Positions 49,116 to 60,592 of a stretch of 60,997 nucleotides of DNA are shown in pieces. Source of the DNA: Pelagibacteraceae bacterium AG-426-P20. Its GTDB lineage: Bacteria > Pseudomonadota > Alphaproteobacteria > Pelagibacterales > Pelagibacteraceae. How positions within the stretch are numbered: the stretch's first letter is position 1; each line of letters opens with the position of its first letter. Below the pieces are notes generated by a model. It was not told the origin of the DNA and did no database searches. It saw nothing but the letters and a program-made list of their open reading frames with translations. Where the stretch lies: contig QCNX01000002.1 in assembly GCA_003210015.1 (NCBI GenBank), positions 1-60,997 of the forward strand, in the 5' to 3' direction. Both the position numbers and the translations under genes were made by a program.

Positions 49116-50195
49116 TTAAATTCTAATACCACTATCAGCAAATTTTTTAAATAAAGAGTTTATAATTTTATTTTTTCCGATCACATTAATAGATTTACTC
49201 AATATATTAGAGTTAATTCTACTTTCAAAATTAAATAATTCATATATCCAATCAATACCAGTTGCAAAAAGATAATTTTTATTTTGTGATTTTTTTTCAA
49301 ATTCTAAACATAAAGATTTATCAATATCTAAACCTAAATTAATTTTTTTATCAATTAAATCTGATAAAAGGTTAATATCTCTTAGAGACATATTAAAACC
49401 TTGCCCTGCCAGTGGGTGGATCTTATGAAGTAAGTCGCCAAAGGCAAGGATATTATCTTTGAAGTATTTTCTTAAACTTTGAGACTTTAACTGAAAAAAA
49501 TTTAGATCATTTATTTTTGTAATTGAATATGTAGGATTATATTTTTTAATTAAATTTTGTATGTCCACGTTAGTTTTTTGTTTTTTTTCTCTCAATGAAT
49601 AAACTATAGATGTTTGAGTTTTTGAAATTGGTAAAAAAGCTATAGGACCATTACTTGTAAAGTTTTGGAAAGCTGTATTGTTAATCAATTTCTTATGATT
49701 AATAGTAGTTATATAAGCACAACTATTATAATTTTTTTCTATTTTATTTGAAAAAAACTTTTTTGTTATTTGGTGTTTGGAATCACAATTAATTATTAAT
49801 TTATATTTTTGTTTTACAATATCTTGATAACTAATGATTTTTCTAAATTTAACTAAATTACTTTTTTTTAAATTATTTTTTAATAACTTATGTAACTCAT
49901 AATTTTTAATAATTGAAAAAATTTGAGAACCTTTATTTTCAAAATTTAAAACTTCCTCATAAGAAATTTTTTCTGTAAAAACCTTAATCTTTTTTATTTG
50001 CCAAGATATTTTTTTTATATCTATTATTTCACTATTAAAATAATCAATATTAGATTTTGAAATTCCTAATGTTCTTGTTTTGTCATATTCATAATTTTTT
50101 TTATTTGATACAATATCAACTGATAATTCTTTTTTAATTAACGCATTAGCTAGTGTTGAAGCAACTAATCCATCTCCAATAATACAAACTTTCAT
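49116..50195 (-). CDS. FAD-dependent UbiH/UbiF-like monooxygenase
   Basis: VCIIGDGLVASTLANALIKK, FGDLLHKIHPLAGQGFNMSLRDINLLSDLI. Confidence 0.88.
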   Translation of the reverse strand: MKVCIIGDGLVASTLANALIKKELSVDIVSNKKNYEYDKTRTLGISKSNIDYFNSEIIDIKKISWQIKKIKVFTEKISYEEVLNFENKGSQIFSIIKNYELHKLLKNNLKKSNLVKFRKIISYQDIVKQKYKLIINCDSKHQITKKFFSNKIEKNYNSCAYITTINHKKLINNTAFQNFTSNGPIAFLPISKTQTSIVYSLREKKQKTNVDIQNLIKKYNPTYSITKINDLNFFQLKSQSLRKYFKDNILAFGDLLHKIHPLAGQGFNMSLRDINLLSDLIDKKINLGLDIDKSLCLEFEKKSQNKNYLFATGIDWIYELFNFESRINSNILSKSINVIGKNKIINSLFKKFADSGIRI

Positions 50196-50256
50196 AACAA
50201 ATTAATTTTAACAACAAAAATTAGATGATACAAAGTGTTAAATTTGATTCATTAAA

Positions 50257-52347
50257 ATGAATATTAAAAAAATAGCTAATTCTGCCCTGCAATTTACAAT
50301 CAACAGAGTGATTGAAATTTTTGGGACAAGTATAACCTTAATTGGTTTTTTGTTATTAGCTGCTTTGATCTCCCATTCCCCAAATGATCCTAACTTTATT
50401 TTTTCAGAAAGTACGGAAATACAAAATTTGCTAGGATTTCATGGTAGTTATGTTTCAGATCTATTTTTTCAATCAATAGGAATAATTTCTTACTTAATGT
50501 CTATTACTTTAATTGTAACTGGAATTAATATTTTTAATGACAAGGACTTATTTTTAATAATTGAAAATATATTTTATGCCATTCTTTATTGTATCTTTGG
50601 AACTTTATTTTTTAGTTTTTTTCATCAAAACGCATTTGAACTTTATATCAATGGTAATGGTGGATTTGTTGGTGAATATTTAACTAAAACTTTTTTTATT
50701 AATTTAATCAATTTACAACCAAGTGTTTCTTATTATTTTTTAATTATTTTAATTTTAGGATTATTTTTAATAAGTATTAATTTCAATCCCAAAAAAATTT
50801 GGAAATTTTTGAGAAAGATATTTAATTATTTTATAAAAGATAATAAAAAATCATATACCGATAAAAGTGAAATTATTAACGAATATATTCCTCAAGATGA
50901 AATTAAAAATTTAATTCAAGAAGATCTACCTTTTATTAAAGCTGAAAAAATAAAAGAAAATGAGAAAATTAAATTCAAACTTCCGAATTTAGATTTATTA
51001 AAGTTACCAACACAAAAAGAAAGAGGAAGTTTTGAAAAAAATCAAGCTCATGAACCAGAATTTCTAGAAAAAATTTTGCTAGATTTTGGAGTAAATGGAA
51101 ATATTAAAAAAGTAAGTCATGGTCCAGTGGTAACTTTAAACGAATTTGAACCAGCTGCTGGAATCAAAGTATCAAAAATAATTAATCTATCAGATGATAT
51201 AGCTCGTAATACAAGTTCAGAATCAGCTCGTATCGCAACTATACCTGGTAGTAATACAATTGGTATCGAATTACCAAACTCCTCAAGAGAAAATGTTTAT
51301 TTAAGTGAAATTTTAAGTAATGGGGATTTTAAAAAGAAAGAGATTAAGTTACCAATTGCCTTAGGCAAAAATATCTCAGGTGTTCCAATGATTGGCGATC
51401 TAGCTTCAATGCCTCATTTATTAATTGCTGGAACAACCGGGTCTGGTAAATCTGTTTGTATAAATACAATAATTTTATCCCTTCTTTACAGGCACGGCCC
51501 AGAAAAGTGTAAATTTATTTTAATAGATCCTAAAATGTTAGAACTTTCAACATATGAAGGTATCCCACATTTGTTATGCCCAGTGATAACTGAAGCAAAA
51601 AAAGCAGCATCAGTTTTAGGTTGGGTTGTTAAAGAGATGGAAAGTAGATATCGACTTATGACAAAAGAAGGCGTTAGAAACATCGATGGTTACAACACAA
51701 AACATAAATTACCGATGCCTTATATAGTTGTTGTTGTTGATGAGATGTCTGACTTAATGCTAGTAGCTGGTAAGGAAATTGAAAATTATATACAAAAATT
51801 ATCCCAAATGGCTAGGGCGGCTGGAATTCATATAATAATGGCCACCCAAAGACCTAGCGTAGATGTGATAACTGGCACAATTAAAGCAAATTTTCCAACA
51901 AGAATTTCATTTCAAGTCACTTCTAAAATAGATAGCAGGACAATATTGGGAGAGCAAGGTGCCGAGCAACTTCTTGGTAAAGGGGATATGCTTTACATGT
52001 CCTCTGCAAATAAGGTTTTAAGAATTCATGCCCCTTTTGTATCTGATAATGAAATAGAAAAAATAAATAATTTTTTAAGATTACAAGCTGAGCCAGATTA
52101 TGTTGATGAAATATTAGATTTTGCTGATGAAAAAGAGATTGGAGATATACCAAAAAGTAGTAGTGATAAAGATGACCTTTATCAAACTGCATTGGAAATC
52201 ATTAAATCAGAAGGAAAGGCTTCTACATCTTTTTTACAAAGAAAATTACAAATTGGCTACAATAGAGCAGCAAGAATTATAGATATGATGGAAGATGAAG
52301 GTATCGTAAGTAAAGCCAATCATGTCGGTAAAAGAGATGTTCTTTAA
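50257..52347 (+). CDS. ftsK: DNA translocase FtsK
   Basis: 4 N-terminal TM; PHLLIAGTTGSGKSVCINTIILSLLYRHGPEKCKFILIDPKMLELS, ATQRPSVDVITGTIKANFPTRISF, C-terminal gamma-like winged helix. Confidence 0.97.
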   Translation: MNIKKIANSALQFTINRVIEIFGTSITLIGFLLLAALISHSPNDPNFIFSESTEIQNLLGFHGSYVSDLFFQSIGIISYLMSITLIVTGINIFNDKDLFLIIENIFYAILYCIFGTLFFSFFHQNAFELYINGNGGFVGEYLTKTFFINLINLQPSVSYYFLIILILGLFLISINFNPKKIWKFLRKIFNYFIKDNKKSYTDKSEIINEYIPQDEIKNLIQEDLPFIKAEKIKENEKIKFKLPNLDLLKLPTQKERGSFEKNQAHEPEFLEKILLDFGVNGNIKKVSHGPVVTLNEFEPAAGIKVSKIINLSDDIARNTSSESARIATIPGSNTIGIELPNSSRENVYLSEILSNGDFKKKEIKLPIALGKNISGVPMIGDLASMPHLLIAGTTGSGKSVCINTIILSLLYRHGPEKCKFILIDPKMLELSTYEGIPHLLCPVITEAKKAASVLGWVVKEMESRYRLMTKEGVRNIDGYNTKHKLPMPYIVVVVDEMSDLMLVAGKEIENYIQKLSQMARAAGIHIIMATQRPSVDVITGTIKANFPTRISFQVTSKIDSRTILGEQGAEQLLGKGDMLYMSSANKVLRIHAPFVSDNEIEKINNFLRLQAEPDYVDEILDFADEKEIGDIPKSSSDKDDLYQTALEIIKSEGKASTSFLQRKLQIGYNRAARIIDMMEDEGIVSKANHVGKRDVL

Positions 52348-52898
52348 TGAAAAAGATTTTATTAATATTCTTATTGATTAACTTTAATAGTGTTGCTTTA
52401 AGTTCAATCAAAGAAAATATTATCAACAATCTATTAAATACAAAAAATTTAAGCTTTAATTTTGAACAAAATATTAATGGTAAAGTTGAAACAGGGAATT
52501 GTGTTATAGAATATCCAAAAAAAATATATTGTAAATATAACAATTTAAATGGCAAAATTTTAGTTTCAAATGGGAAATCACTTGTAATTAAAACTAAAAA
52601 TGGAATTTATTATCGATATGCAATTAAAAGAACACCTTTAAATTACATTCTGGATAAAAAATTTTTAATAAATCAAATTCAATCTTTAAAACAAAGAGTT
52701 ATTAATGACAGGTTTATAAATTTTACAATTTTTAAAGATGAAAATGAAATCAATGTTTTTTTTGATATAGAAAATTTTGATCTTATTGGCTGGCAGACTC
52801 TGGATATTTATCAAAATTTAAACATTACATATCTTTCGTTTTTGAAAAAAAATCAAATACTTAAAAAAAAATTTTTTCAATTACCATCGTTGAATTAA
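52347..52898 (+). CDS. lolA: Outer-membrane lipoprotein carrier LolA-like
   Basis: Signal peptide; LNTKNLSFNFEQNINGKVETGNCVIEYPKKIYCKYNN; downstream of ftsK. Confidence 0.83.
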   Translation: MKKILLIFLLINFNSVALSSIKENIINNLLNTKNLSFNFEQNINGKVETGNCVIEYPKKIYCKYNNLNGKILVSNGKSLVIKTKNGIYYRYAIKRTPLNYILDKKFLINQIQSLKQRVINDRFINFTIFKDENEINVFFDIENFDLIGWQTLDIYQNLNITYLSFLKKNQILKKKFFQLPSLN

Positions 52899-53401
52899 AT
52901 TTTAACTATTTCTTTTTTATAAATTTTCATTCCTCTTGCTAGGTAATTTTTTATTGCATTTTTATGGTCAAGTGTACACGTATGAACCCAAACCCTTTTA
53001 ATATCTTTTTTTTTAAAAGATTCTTTTATTGCTGTTGAAAGTAAATATCCACCTAATTTTTTATTATGGTATTCTTCTAATAAACCAAAGTATGCAATTT
53101 CAATTTCTTGAATATCTAAGTGAAAAATTAATTCAAAATAACCTGCAAGATCATCTCTAACTTTGAGAACATATGTTTCAACTTTTGGATCAGAGGAATA
53201 TTTAATCCAATTCTCTTCTGACCAAATAAGTCGGTCTATCCATCTATGTTTTTTACCAACGTTTTTATAAAAAAACTTATTAATTTGAAAATCGTCAGGT
53301 TCTACAATGTTTATTGAACACTCTTGACTCGGAGGTGAACTATCTACAAGAGCATTTATAGACTTTATCTCTAAATAATTTCTCTCAATAGTTTCTTTCA
53401 C
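52895..53401 (-). CDS. GNAT-family acetyltransferase
   Basis: EIAYFGLLEEYHNKKLGGYLLSTAIKESF, RVWVHTCTLDHKNAIKNYLARGM. Confidence 0.88.
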   Translation of the reverse strand: MKETIERNYLEIKSINALVDSSPPSQECSINIVEPDDFQINKFFYKNVGKKHRWIDRLIWSEENWIKYSSDPKVETYVLKVRDDLAGYFELIFHLDIQEIEIAYFGLLEEYHNKKLGGYLLSTAIKESFKKKDIKRVWVHTCTLDHKNAIKNYLARGMKIYKKEIVKI

Positions 53402-53763
53402 TCGACCATTTTTCCAACTTTTTCACCTCCAAACAAGTGAAAATGCAAATGAGGGACCTCTTGCCCCCCATGTTCATTTATATTTGCTAATGCTCTGTAA
53501 CCTTTTCCTGTATTAACTGAGATTTTTAATTTTTGTGCAACTATACTAATCCCTTTTAATAAACCAACCATCTCATCAGAACTAGCGTTTTCACTAAAAT
53601 CATCAAGATCAATATATTTTCCTTTAGGAATTACTAGTGCATGAATTTTTTTTTGCGGATTAATATCATGAAATGATAATATAAATTCATCTTCATAAAT
53701 TTTATTGCATGGTATTTCGCCTCGTAAAATTTTTGCAAAAATATTATTATTATCGTAACTCAT
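53398..53763 (-). CDS. HIT-family protein (HinT-like)
   Basis: NIFAKILRGEIPCNKIYEDEFILSFHDINPQKKIHALVIPK, HGGQEVPHLHFHLFGG. Confidence 0.95.
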   Translation of the reverse strand: MSYDNNNIFAKILRGEIPCNKIYEDEFILSFHDINPQKKIHALVIPKGKYIDLDDFSENASSDEMVGLLKGISIVAQKLKISVNTGKGYRALANINEHGGQEVPHLHFHLFGGEKVGKMVE

Positions 53764-54032
53764 TTTTTTCTTTTATCTAATTCGGTCATTATATCTTCAA
53801 TCTTAATATTATTTGCCTCAAGATACATGATCAAGTGATAAAAAACATCTGCCGCTTCATGAATTTTATTTGTATCTTTTTCTACCGCCTCTACTAGTTC
53901 ATTTATTTCCTCTAAAATTTTTGCTTTACTTAATAATTTGTCTTTTAATAGTTTATTTGTGTATGAATCTTCCTTAGGAAATTTTTTTCTCTCCCTTGCT
54001 AGATTGAATAAATTTTCTAACGTATTAAGCAT
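53760..54032 (-). CDS. hisE: Phosphoribosyl-ATP pyrophosphatase
   Basis: DSYTNKLLKDKLLSKAKILEEINELVEAVEKDTNKIHEAADVFYHLIMYLEANNI; adjacent to hisF. Confidence 0.9.
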   Translation of the reverse strand: MLNTLENLFNLARERKKFPKEDSYTNKLLKDKLLSKAKILEEINELVEAVEKDTNKIHEAADVFYHLIMYLEANNIKIEDIMTELDKRKK

Positions 54033-54033
54033 T

Positions 54034-54789
54034 CTAAATTCTAACAGGTATTCCTTTTGAGTCCAAATATTCCTTGGCCTCCTTTACAGAATGCTTTCCG
54101 TAATGAAATATTGAAGCAGCTAATACTGCACTTGCATTTCCTAATTTTATTCCATCAACTAAGTGATCTAAACTACCTACACCACCAGATGCAATAACTG
54201 GAATATTTACTTTGCATGAAATTTGGTACATTAAATCAATATCATAACCAACTTGTGTTCCATCTCTATCCATAGAAGTTACTAATAATTCTCCAGCACC
54301 ATTTTCTTCCATTTGTTTTGCGTATTTAATTGCATCAATACCACTGTTATTTCTTCCTCCATGAGTGAACACTTCCCACCTATCTCCATTTTTTTTAGCA
54401 TCGATCGCTACTACAATACATTGTGACCCAAATTTTTTTGAACTATCTAGAACAACTTTTGAATTTTCAACTGCTGCAGTGTTTATAGAAACTTTATCAG
54501 CCCCACAATTGAGTAGTTTGTTAATATCCTCAACGTTTCTGACACCACCTCCTACAGTCAAAGGAACAAAACATTTTTTTGATGTTTTTTCTACTACATC
54601 ATAAATAGTATCTCTATTTTCATTTGAAGCAGTAATATCTAAAAAACAAATTTCATCGGCTCCACCGTCACTATAGATTTTAGCTTGTTCTACAGGATCA
54701 CCTGCATCTTTTAGATCAACAAAATTAATACCCTTAACAACACGGCCATTCTTAACATCTAAACAAGGAATTATTCTATTTTTAAGCAT
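54034..54789 (-). CDS. hisF: Imidazole glycerol phosphate synthase subunit HisF
   Basis: [50 protein letters not shown]. Confidence 0.97.
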   Translation of the reverse strand: MLKNRIIPCLDVKNGRVVKGINFVDLKDAGDPVEQAKIYSDGGADEICFLDITASNENRDTIYDVVEKTSKKCFVPLTVGGGVRNVEDINKLLNCGADKVSINTAAVENSKVVLDSSKKFGSQCIVVAIDAKKNGDRWEVFTHGGRNNSGIDAIKYAKQMEENGAGELLVTSMDRDGTQVGYDIDLMYQISCKVNIPVIASGGVGSLDHLVDGIKLGNASAVLAASIFHYGKHSVKEAKEYLDSKGIPVRI

Positions 54790-55498
54790 CTTCTTTCGCT
54801 AATTCATCTAATTGAATATCACCATCGTAAATGGCTTTACCAACTATTATACCCTCAATATTTTTTAAACTCTTTGCTTTTTTAATGTCATCTATTGAAG
54901 AAACGCCGCCAGATATTATTACAGGACAATTTGATATCTCAGAAACTTTTGATGTTTCATCAAAATTTGGACTTTGTTTCATACCATCTCGATTTATGTC
55001 TGTATAAATCAATCGACTAACACCATAATCATTTATCTCTTTTAAGTAATCTAAAGTCAATTGATTTGAATTTTCTTTCCACCCAGATACTGATAAATAA
55101 CCATCTTTGGCATCTAAACCTAAAGCAATTTTATTTGTAAATTTTTCACATGCTTTTTTTAAAAAGTTTTTATCTTTTATGGCAGCACTTCCCAAAATAA
55201 CTTTCTCAACACCAGCGTTTATATATTTTTGAATACTATCAAGATTTCTAATACCACCACCTATCTCGACTTTTAGATCAAATTTATCAACTATATCTTG
55301 GATAATATCTAGATTTACTATTTCACCAGTCAAAGCTCCATCAAGATCAACAATGTGTAAATTTTTAAATCCATGATCTTTATACTTCTCAGCTTGTTCA
55401 ACTGGGGACATTTCATACTCAGTTTTGTTATCGAAATCTCCTTTGACTAGTCTTACACACTTTTTATCTTTAATATCTATTGCTGGAAATATTTTCAT
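54782..55498 (-). CDS. hisA: HisA phosphoribosylformimino-5-aminoimidazole carboxamide ribotide isomerase
   Basis: [54 protein letters not shown]. Confidence 0.96.
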   Translation of the reverse strand: MKIFPAIDIKDKKCVRLVKGDFDNKTEYEMSPVEQAEKYKDHGFKNLHIVDLDGALTGEIVNLDIIQDIVDKFDLKVEIGGGIRNLDSIQKYINAGVEKVILGSAAIKDKNFLKKACEKFTNKIALGLDAKDGYLSVSGWKENSNQLTLDYLKEINDYGVSRLIYTDINRDGMKQSPNFDETSKVSEISNCPVIISGGVSSIDDIKKAKSLKNIEGIIVGKAIYDGDIQLDELAKEDA

Positions 55499-56125
55499 TT
55501 ACAAATTTATAAAATTATTAATCATTTTAAGCCCAATCTTATCACTTTTTTCAGGGTGAAATTGAGTCCCAAAAATATTTTCTTTTTCAATAGAACAGAC
55601 AATATTTGATGAATAATCAGTTGTTGCTGAAATTACATTTTTATCATTTGGTACAAATTCATAACTATGTACGAAATACATATGAGAATTACTCTCTATA
55701 TCTTTAAAAATTTTACTATCCTTGATGATATTAATTTGGTTCCAGCCAATATGGGGAAGTTTGAATTTTCCGTTTTGATTGTCTATTTTTGATACCTTGC
55801 CTGAAATCCATCCTAAACCTTTTGTCTCTGTTTCTTCATAGCCTATATCAGCAAACATTTGTAAGCCAACACAAATTCCAAGGAGAGGTTTTTTGTTGGT
55901 TATTGCAAATTCGTCAAGTGTATCTGTGAGACCATCAATTTTTTTTAAAGCATCGACACAGCTCTTGAATGAGCCCTGCCCTGGTAGAACCACTTTATCA
56001 CTTGATTTAATCTTGCTTAAATCTGAAGTTACTTCAATATTCACTTTATCTTTAGCAACTTCCTTAAAGGAGTTTATCACCGAGCTTATATTGCCCGAAT
56101 TATAATCAACAATTGTGACGTTCAT
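55499..56125 (-). CDS. hisH: Imidazole glycerol phosphate synthase subunit HisH
   Basis: VDYNSGNISSVINSF, LPGQGSFKSC, LLGICVGLQMFADIGYEE, GTQFHPEKS. Confidence 0.96.
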   Translation of the reverse strand: MNVTIVDYNSGNISSVINSFKEVAKDKVNIEVTSDLSKIKSSDKVVLPGQGSFKSCVDALKKIDGLTDTLDEFAITNKKPLLGICVGLQMFADIGYEETETKGLGWISGKVSKIDNQNGKFKLPHIGWNQINIIKDSKIFKDIESNSHMYFVHSYEFVPNDKNVISATTDYSSNIVCSIEKENIFGTQFHPEKSDKIGLKMINNFINL

Positions 56126-56130
56126 TAAAC

Positions 56131-56721
56131 TTATAATGAGCCTTTAGTAGATGGAATGCTCTTTTTATTTCTTGGATCCATCTCCAATGCAGCTCTTAAT
56201 GATCTTGCCAAACCTTTATAACAAGACTCGATGATGTGGTGGCTATTTTCCCCATAAATATTTTCAACGTGCAATGTAATTCCTGCTGATTGTGAAAATG
56301 CCTGAAACCATTCTTTAAATAACTCCGTGTCCATCTCACCAAGTTTCTCAACTTTTAATTTTACTTTCCATATCAAATAAGGTCTGTTTGAAACATCAAT
56401 AGCAACTCTAGATAAGGTTTCATCCATTGGTATCATGGTGTGTGCATATCTTTTGATACCTATGAATTTTTTTGCTGCTTTTTTTAAAGCCTCGCCTATT
56501 GCGATCCCTGTATCTTCAGTAGTATGATGAAGGTCAATGTGTGTATCTCCTTTAGCTTTAACTTTTAGATCAATAAGTGAGTGTTTTGATAACTGCTCAA
56601 GCATATGATCTAAAAAACCTATTCCAGTATCAATTTGATATTTTCCTTTGCCATCAATATTGACTTCAACGTTAATACTGGTTTCTTTAGTTTTTCGGGA
56701 TACTTTTCCTTTTCTAGCCAT
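56131..56721 (-). CDS. hisB: Imidazoleglycerol-phosphate dehydratase
   Basis: [57 protein letters not shown]. Confidence 0.97.
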   Translation of the reverse strand: MARKGKVSRKTKETSINVEVNIDGKGKYQIDTGIGFLDHMLEQLSKHSLIDLKVKAKGDTHIDLHHTTEDTGIAIGEALKKAAKKFIGIKRYAHTMIPMDETLSRVAIDVSNRPYLIWKVKLKVEKLGEMDTELFKEWFQAFSQSAGITLHVENIYGENSHHIIESCYKGLARSLRAALEMDPRNKKSIPSTKGSL

Positions 56722-56809
56722 ATATTTTAGAGGTATATATACATAATCCTTTCATATCAATATTAGTATCTACTCTTGAAGTATCAAAAATAGTTACCAT
56801 TTATCATGT

Positions 56810-57325
56810 ATGACAACAATTGTGCTAGTAAGAAAAAACAATGAAGTAGTAGTTGCAGGAGATGGGCAAGTAAGTATGGGAAATACTGTTGTTAAGAGCA
56901 CAGCATCGAAGGTAAGAAAAATTGAAAAAAGAGATGTAGTTGCTGGTTTTGCAGGATCTACAGCAGATGCTTTAACATTATTTGAAAGATTAGAAGGAAA
57001 ACTTGAAAAACATGCGGGAAACTTGTCAAGAGCTGCTGTTGAATTAGCAAAAGATTGGCGTACAGATAAATATTTAAGAAGGTTAGAAGCTCTAATGGCC
57101 GTAGGTGACAAGAATAATAGTTATATCATTTCTGGTACTGGAGATGTTTTGGAGCCAGAAGGAGATGTAATTGGAATCGGTTCAGGAGGAAATTATGCTC
57201 TTGCTGCTGGTAAAGTATTAATGGAAGGCAAAATGTCAGCTGAAGAAGTTGCAAAAAAGGCAATTAAAGTCGCTGCTGATATATGTGTTTTTACCAACGA
57301 AAATGTAAAAATTGAAAAAATATAA
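56810..57325 (+). CDS. hslV: ATP-dependent protease subunit HslV
   Basis: [53 protein letters not shown]. Confidence 0.97.
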   Translation: MTTIVLVRKNNEVVVAGDGQVSMGNTVVKSTASKVRKIEKRDVVAGFAGSTADALTLFERLEGKLEKHAGNLSRAAVELAKDWRTDKYLRRLEALMAVGDKNNSYIISGTGDVLEPEGDVIGIGSGGNYALAAGKVLMEGKMSAEEVAKKAIKVAADICVFTNENVKIEKI

Positions 57326-58698
57326 TGGACAATTCAAACGTAACACCACTTCACCCAAAAGAAACAACTAAAAAAGAAAAGTCGTCTTTAGTAAGTTCTT
57401 TATCTCCCAGAGAGATAGTTTCTGAATTAGATCGATTTGTTGTTGGACAAAACAAGGCTAAGAAAGCTGTTGCGGTTGCATTAAGAAACAGATGGAGAAG
57501 ACAAGCTCTTGAAGGGGAAATGAAAAATGAAGTTTTACCAAAAAATATTTTAATGATAGGCCCAACTGGAGTTGGAAAAACAGAAATTTCAAGAAGACTA
57601 TCAAAACTTGCTGAAGCTCCTTTTGTAAAAGTTGAAGCAACAAGATTTACTGAAGTTGGATATGTTGGAAGAGATGTTGAACAAATAGTTAGAGATTTAA
57701 TTGAAATTGCTATTTCAATGGAAAAGGTCAAAAGAAGAAAAGAGGTTTTTGCCAAAGCACAAAAAGCTGCTGAGGAAAAAGTTTTAGATGCATTAGTAGG
57801 TAAAAAAGCCAGCTTAGCAACTAGAGAAAGTTTTAGAAAAAGATTAAGAAATGGTGATTTAGATAATAACGAAATTGAAATTGCAGTAAGTGATGTTGGC
57901 TCAAGTGGTACATCATTTGAAATTCCTGGCATGCCTGGAGCAAATGTGGGGATGATTAATATTGGCGAAATGATTGGTAAATCCATGGGCAATAAAGAAA
58001 AAAAAAGAAAAATGACAGTAAAAGAGTCTCATGAAATTTTAATTAATGACGAGTCCGACAAATTAATTGAACAAGATAAAATTGTAAAAGCTGCAAAATT
58101 ATCAACTGAAAATAATGGAATTGTTTTTCTGGATGAAATAGACAAGATTTCTGCAAGAACTGACAGAGTTGGTGGTGACGTATCAAGGGAGGGTGTTCAA
58201 AGAGATCTATTGCCGTTAATTGAAGGAACAACAGTAAATACAAAACATGGTCCTATAAAAACTGATCATATTTTATTTATAGCATCTGGTGCTTTTCAAC
58301 TTGCAAAACCATCTGATTTGCTACCTGAACTACAGGGTAGGTTGCCAATTAGAGTTGAGCTAGAGGCTCTAACAAGCGATGATTTTAAAAGAATTCTTAA
58401 AGAACCTGATTACAGTTTAATTAAGCAATACGTTGCTTTATTAAAAACCGAAAATGTTGACCTTGAATTTTCAGAGGACGGCATTGATGCAATTGCAAAT
58501 ATTGCTTCTGAAGTAAATGCAACTGTTGAAAACATTGGCGCAAGAAGACTTCACACTATTATTGAAAAAATCTTAGATGATATTAGCTTTACAGCAACTG
58601 ATCGTGCTGGAGAAAAAATTATCATCAACAAAGAATATATCAACAAAAACTTAGATAATTTGGTTAAAGATACAGATCTATCAAAATTTATTTTATAA
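57325..58698 (+). CDS. hslU: HslU ATPase subunit
   Basis: [63 protein letters not shown]. Confidence 0.97.
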   Translation: MDNSNVTPLHPKETTKKEKSSLVSSLSPREIVSELDRFVVGQNKAKKAVAVALRNRWRRQALEGEMKNEVLPKNILMIGPTGVGKTEISRRLSKLAEAPFVKVEATRFTEVGYVGRDVEQIVRDLIEIAISMEKVKRRKEVFAKAQKAAEEKVLDALVGKKASLATRESFRKRLRNGDLDNNEIEIAVSDVGSSGTSFEIPGMPGANVGMINIGEMIGKSMGNKEKKRKMTVKESHEILINDESDKLIEQDKIVKAAKLSTENNGIVFLDEIDKISARTDRVGGDVSREGVQRDLLPLIEGTTVNTKHGPIKTDHILFIASGAFQLAKPSDLLPELQGRLPIRVELEALTSDDFKRILKEPDYSLIKQYVALLKTENVDLEFSEDGIDAIANIASEVNATVENIGARRLHTIIEKILDDISFTATDRAGEKIIINKEYINKNLDNLVKDTDLSKFIL

Positions 58699-59106
58699 TT
58701 TTTTTTTTAAAAAAATATAAAAAGCTCCCCCACCACCATCTTCAATATTGGCATCTCTTATCTCTATAATTTTTTTCATTAATTCAGCATCATTTTGAAT
58801 AAACTCTGGAACTGAATACTTCAAAATACTTAAGTCTTTTGAAACATATGGATCCTTTTCAACATTTGAATGTAAGCCTTTGCCAGTAACAACTGTAATT
58901 TTAGAAATACCATCGTTGTATGAATGATTAATAAATTTTTTAATTAATGTATTTGCTTCTTTCAGAGTGCATCCATGCAAATCTATGTTTTTACTTTGTG
59001 CAACTCTTTTATTTATTTTTTTTAAGTCTTTATTAGGTAATTTATCGTCACTAGACAAAAAATTCTCCCAATCTTGTTTATCTTTATCTGAAATTTTATT
59101 GTTCAA
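58693..59106 (-). CDS. Smr/MutS2-type domain protein
   Basis: [42 protein letters not shown]. Confidence 0.9.
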   Translation of the reverse strand: MNNKISDKDKQDWENFLSSDDKLPNKDLKKINKRVAQSKNIDLHGCTLKEANTLIKKFINHSYNDGISKITVVTGKGLHSNVEKDPYVSKDLSILKYSVPEFIQNDAELMKKIIEIRDANIEDGGGGAFYIFLKKKL

Positions 59107-59745
59107 TTATGTTAGCGTATCTACTAGTTGCCAATTTGGATTTTTTGATCTTATGTTTCTTGAAAAAACCCACGTATCATAGATTTTTTTAATTTTTTCA
59201 CTATCTCCTGAAATTATTTTTTTTTCTTTATCCTTAATACAGGTGATTACCTCGCCAATAAATTCAACTGTAACATTTAAAATCTCATCTATTTTTTTAT
59301 GCTCTTTAATTTTGGCTGAGTTAACACCAATAAAAGTTATCTCTGCGTGATGTCCTCTACTGTTTCTCTCTTTTAAAGCTTCGTTAAATTGATCATATAT
59401 TTTTTTACTTAAAAGGGGCTTACTGGCAATTAATTTGTTATCACTATCACTAAAGTCAGTAATAATAGTTTCATATGCTATTTTTGCTCCTCTTAAAAAT
59501 TCTTGTTGATCTTTTTCATCAAAATTTTCTTTTTGAACAATCTTTTTTTCTAACTGAGTATTATTAATCATTTTTTCAAATTGTGATGGCGCCTTACCCT
59601 CAAAACCTGTTCGTTTACCTAAAATCCCTCTTAATCTTAAAAAGATAAAACCCGCGATCATCGCAAGCAGTATTATATCGATATATTCAAAACTATAATT
59701 CACGATATAAATGTAATTACTATGTTGATTAATTTCAACTAACAA
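59107..59745 (-). CDS. Tim44/TimA-family protein
   Basis: N-terminal TM; FIFLRLRGILGKRTGFE; C-terminal IKKIYDTWVFSRNIRSKNPNWQLVDT. Confidence 0.88.
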   Translation of the reverse strand: MLVEINQHSNYIYIVNYSFEYIDIILLAMIAGFIFLRLRGILGKRTGFEGKAPSQFEKMINNTQLEKKIVQKENFDEKDQQEFLRGAKIAYETIITDFSDSDNKLIASKPLLSKKIYDQFNEALKERNSRGHHAEITFIGVNSAKIKEHKKIDEILNVTVEFIGEVITCIKDKEKKIISGDSEKIKKIYDTWVFSRNIRSKNPNWQLVDTLT

Positions 59746-59760
59746 TTACATTAAGGACAA

Positions 59761-60186
59761 ATGAACCCAGTTTTATTAACAATAATATTAGTGCCAATTA
59801 TGGAAATTTATTTATTTATTAAAATTGGCTCACAAATTGGGGCTTTTAATACTGTTTTACTCATCTTTCTTACAGCAATAATTGGTGTTTATTATGCAAA
59901 ATACGAGGGCCTCAATACATTTAAGACTGGTTTTTCACAGATAATAAAAAACGAAGTCCCGGCATATGAAATAATTTCAGGCGCAGCAATAGCATTTGCA
60001 GCAGTACTTTTGATCATACCTGGATTTGCTACAGATTTATTAGGTTTTTCATTGATATTCCCAATAACAAGAAAACTAATTTTAAAAAATTTCTCCAACA
60101 AATTTAAAAAAAAAGATATTAAAAAAAATAATTTTATAGATGGAGAGTTTGAGGATATAGAAGATAACGATGACAGAAAAATTTAA
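59761..60186 (+). CDS. FxsA-family membrane protein
   Basis: EIYLFIKIGSQIGAFNTVLLIFLTAIIGVYYAKYEG, LLIIPGFATDLLGF. Confidence 0.9.
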   Translation: MNPVLLTIILVPIMEIYLFIKIGSQIGAFNTVLLIFLTAIIGVYYAKYEGLNTFKTGFSQIIKNEVPAYEIISGAAIAFAAVLLIIPGFATDLLGFSLIFPITRKLILKNFSNKFKKKDIKKNNFIDGEFEDIEDNDDRKI

Positions 60187-60592
60187 AGTTTTAGCTGAAT
60201 ATATTAAAGATATGTCTAGCGAAACTCCAGACGTTGAAACTTTTTTATTTGTAAAAGAAAATATCTCAAAATATCAGTTGAATATAGATATCATTTCTAA
60301 AGCATTAAAAAACAAACTTGTCGAAGTAAATACTATTCTTAAATTTGAAGACAAAGAACCTAATGAAAAAAAATCACATTATGAGATAGCTTACGCTGCA
60401 ATAATTAGAGTTGATGATAGCGTGAAAGAAAAAAAAGAATTAGAAAAAATTATTCTTTGTGATGTGCCTACAAAAATTTATCCTAATTTGGAAAATTCTT
60501 TTTTAAATTTGATACATAATTCTGGTCATCCATCAATTAAATTAGATAAAAAGATTGATTTTAATAAACTTTATAACGAAAGATTTAATTAA
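60170..60592 (+). CDS. secB: Protein-export chaperone SecB
   Basis: YIKDMSSETPD, YEIAYAAIIRVD, LCDVPTKIYPNLENSFLNLIHNSGHPSIKLDKKIDFNKLY. Confidence 0.93.
   Translation: MTEKFKVLAEYIKDMSSETPDVETFLFVKENISKYQLNIDIISKALKNKLVEVNTILKFEDKEPNEKKSHYEIAYAAIIRVDDSVKEKKELEKIILCDVPTKIYPNLENSFLNLIHNSGHPSIKLDKKIDFNKLYNERFN

Noticed and set aside
57351-57992. 213-aa antisense ORF (minus) opposite hslU
   Set aside because: Low-complexity Ser/Leu/Phe composition and full overlap with strongly conserved hslU motifs; typical antisense shadow ORF
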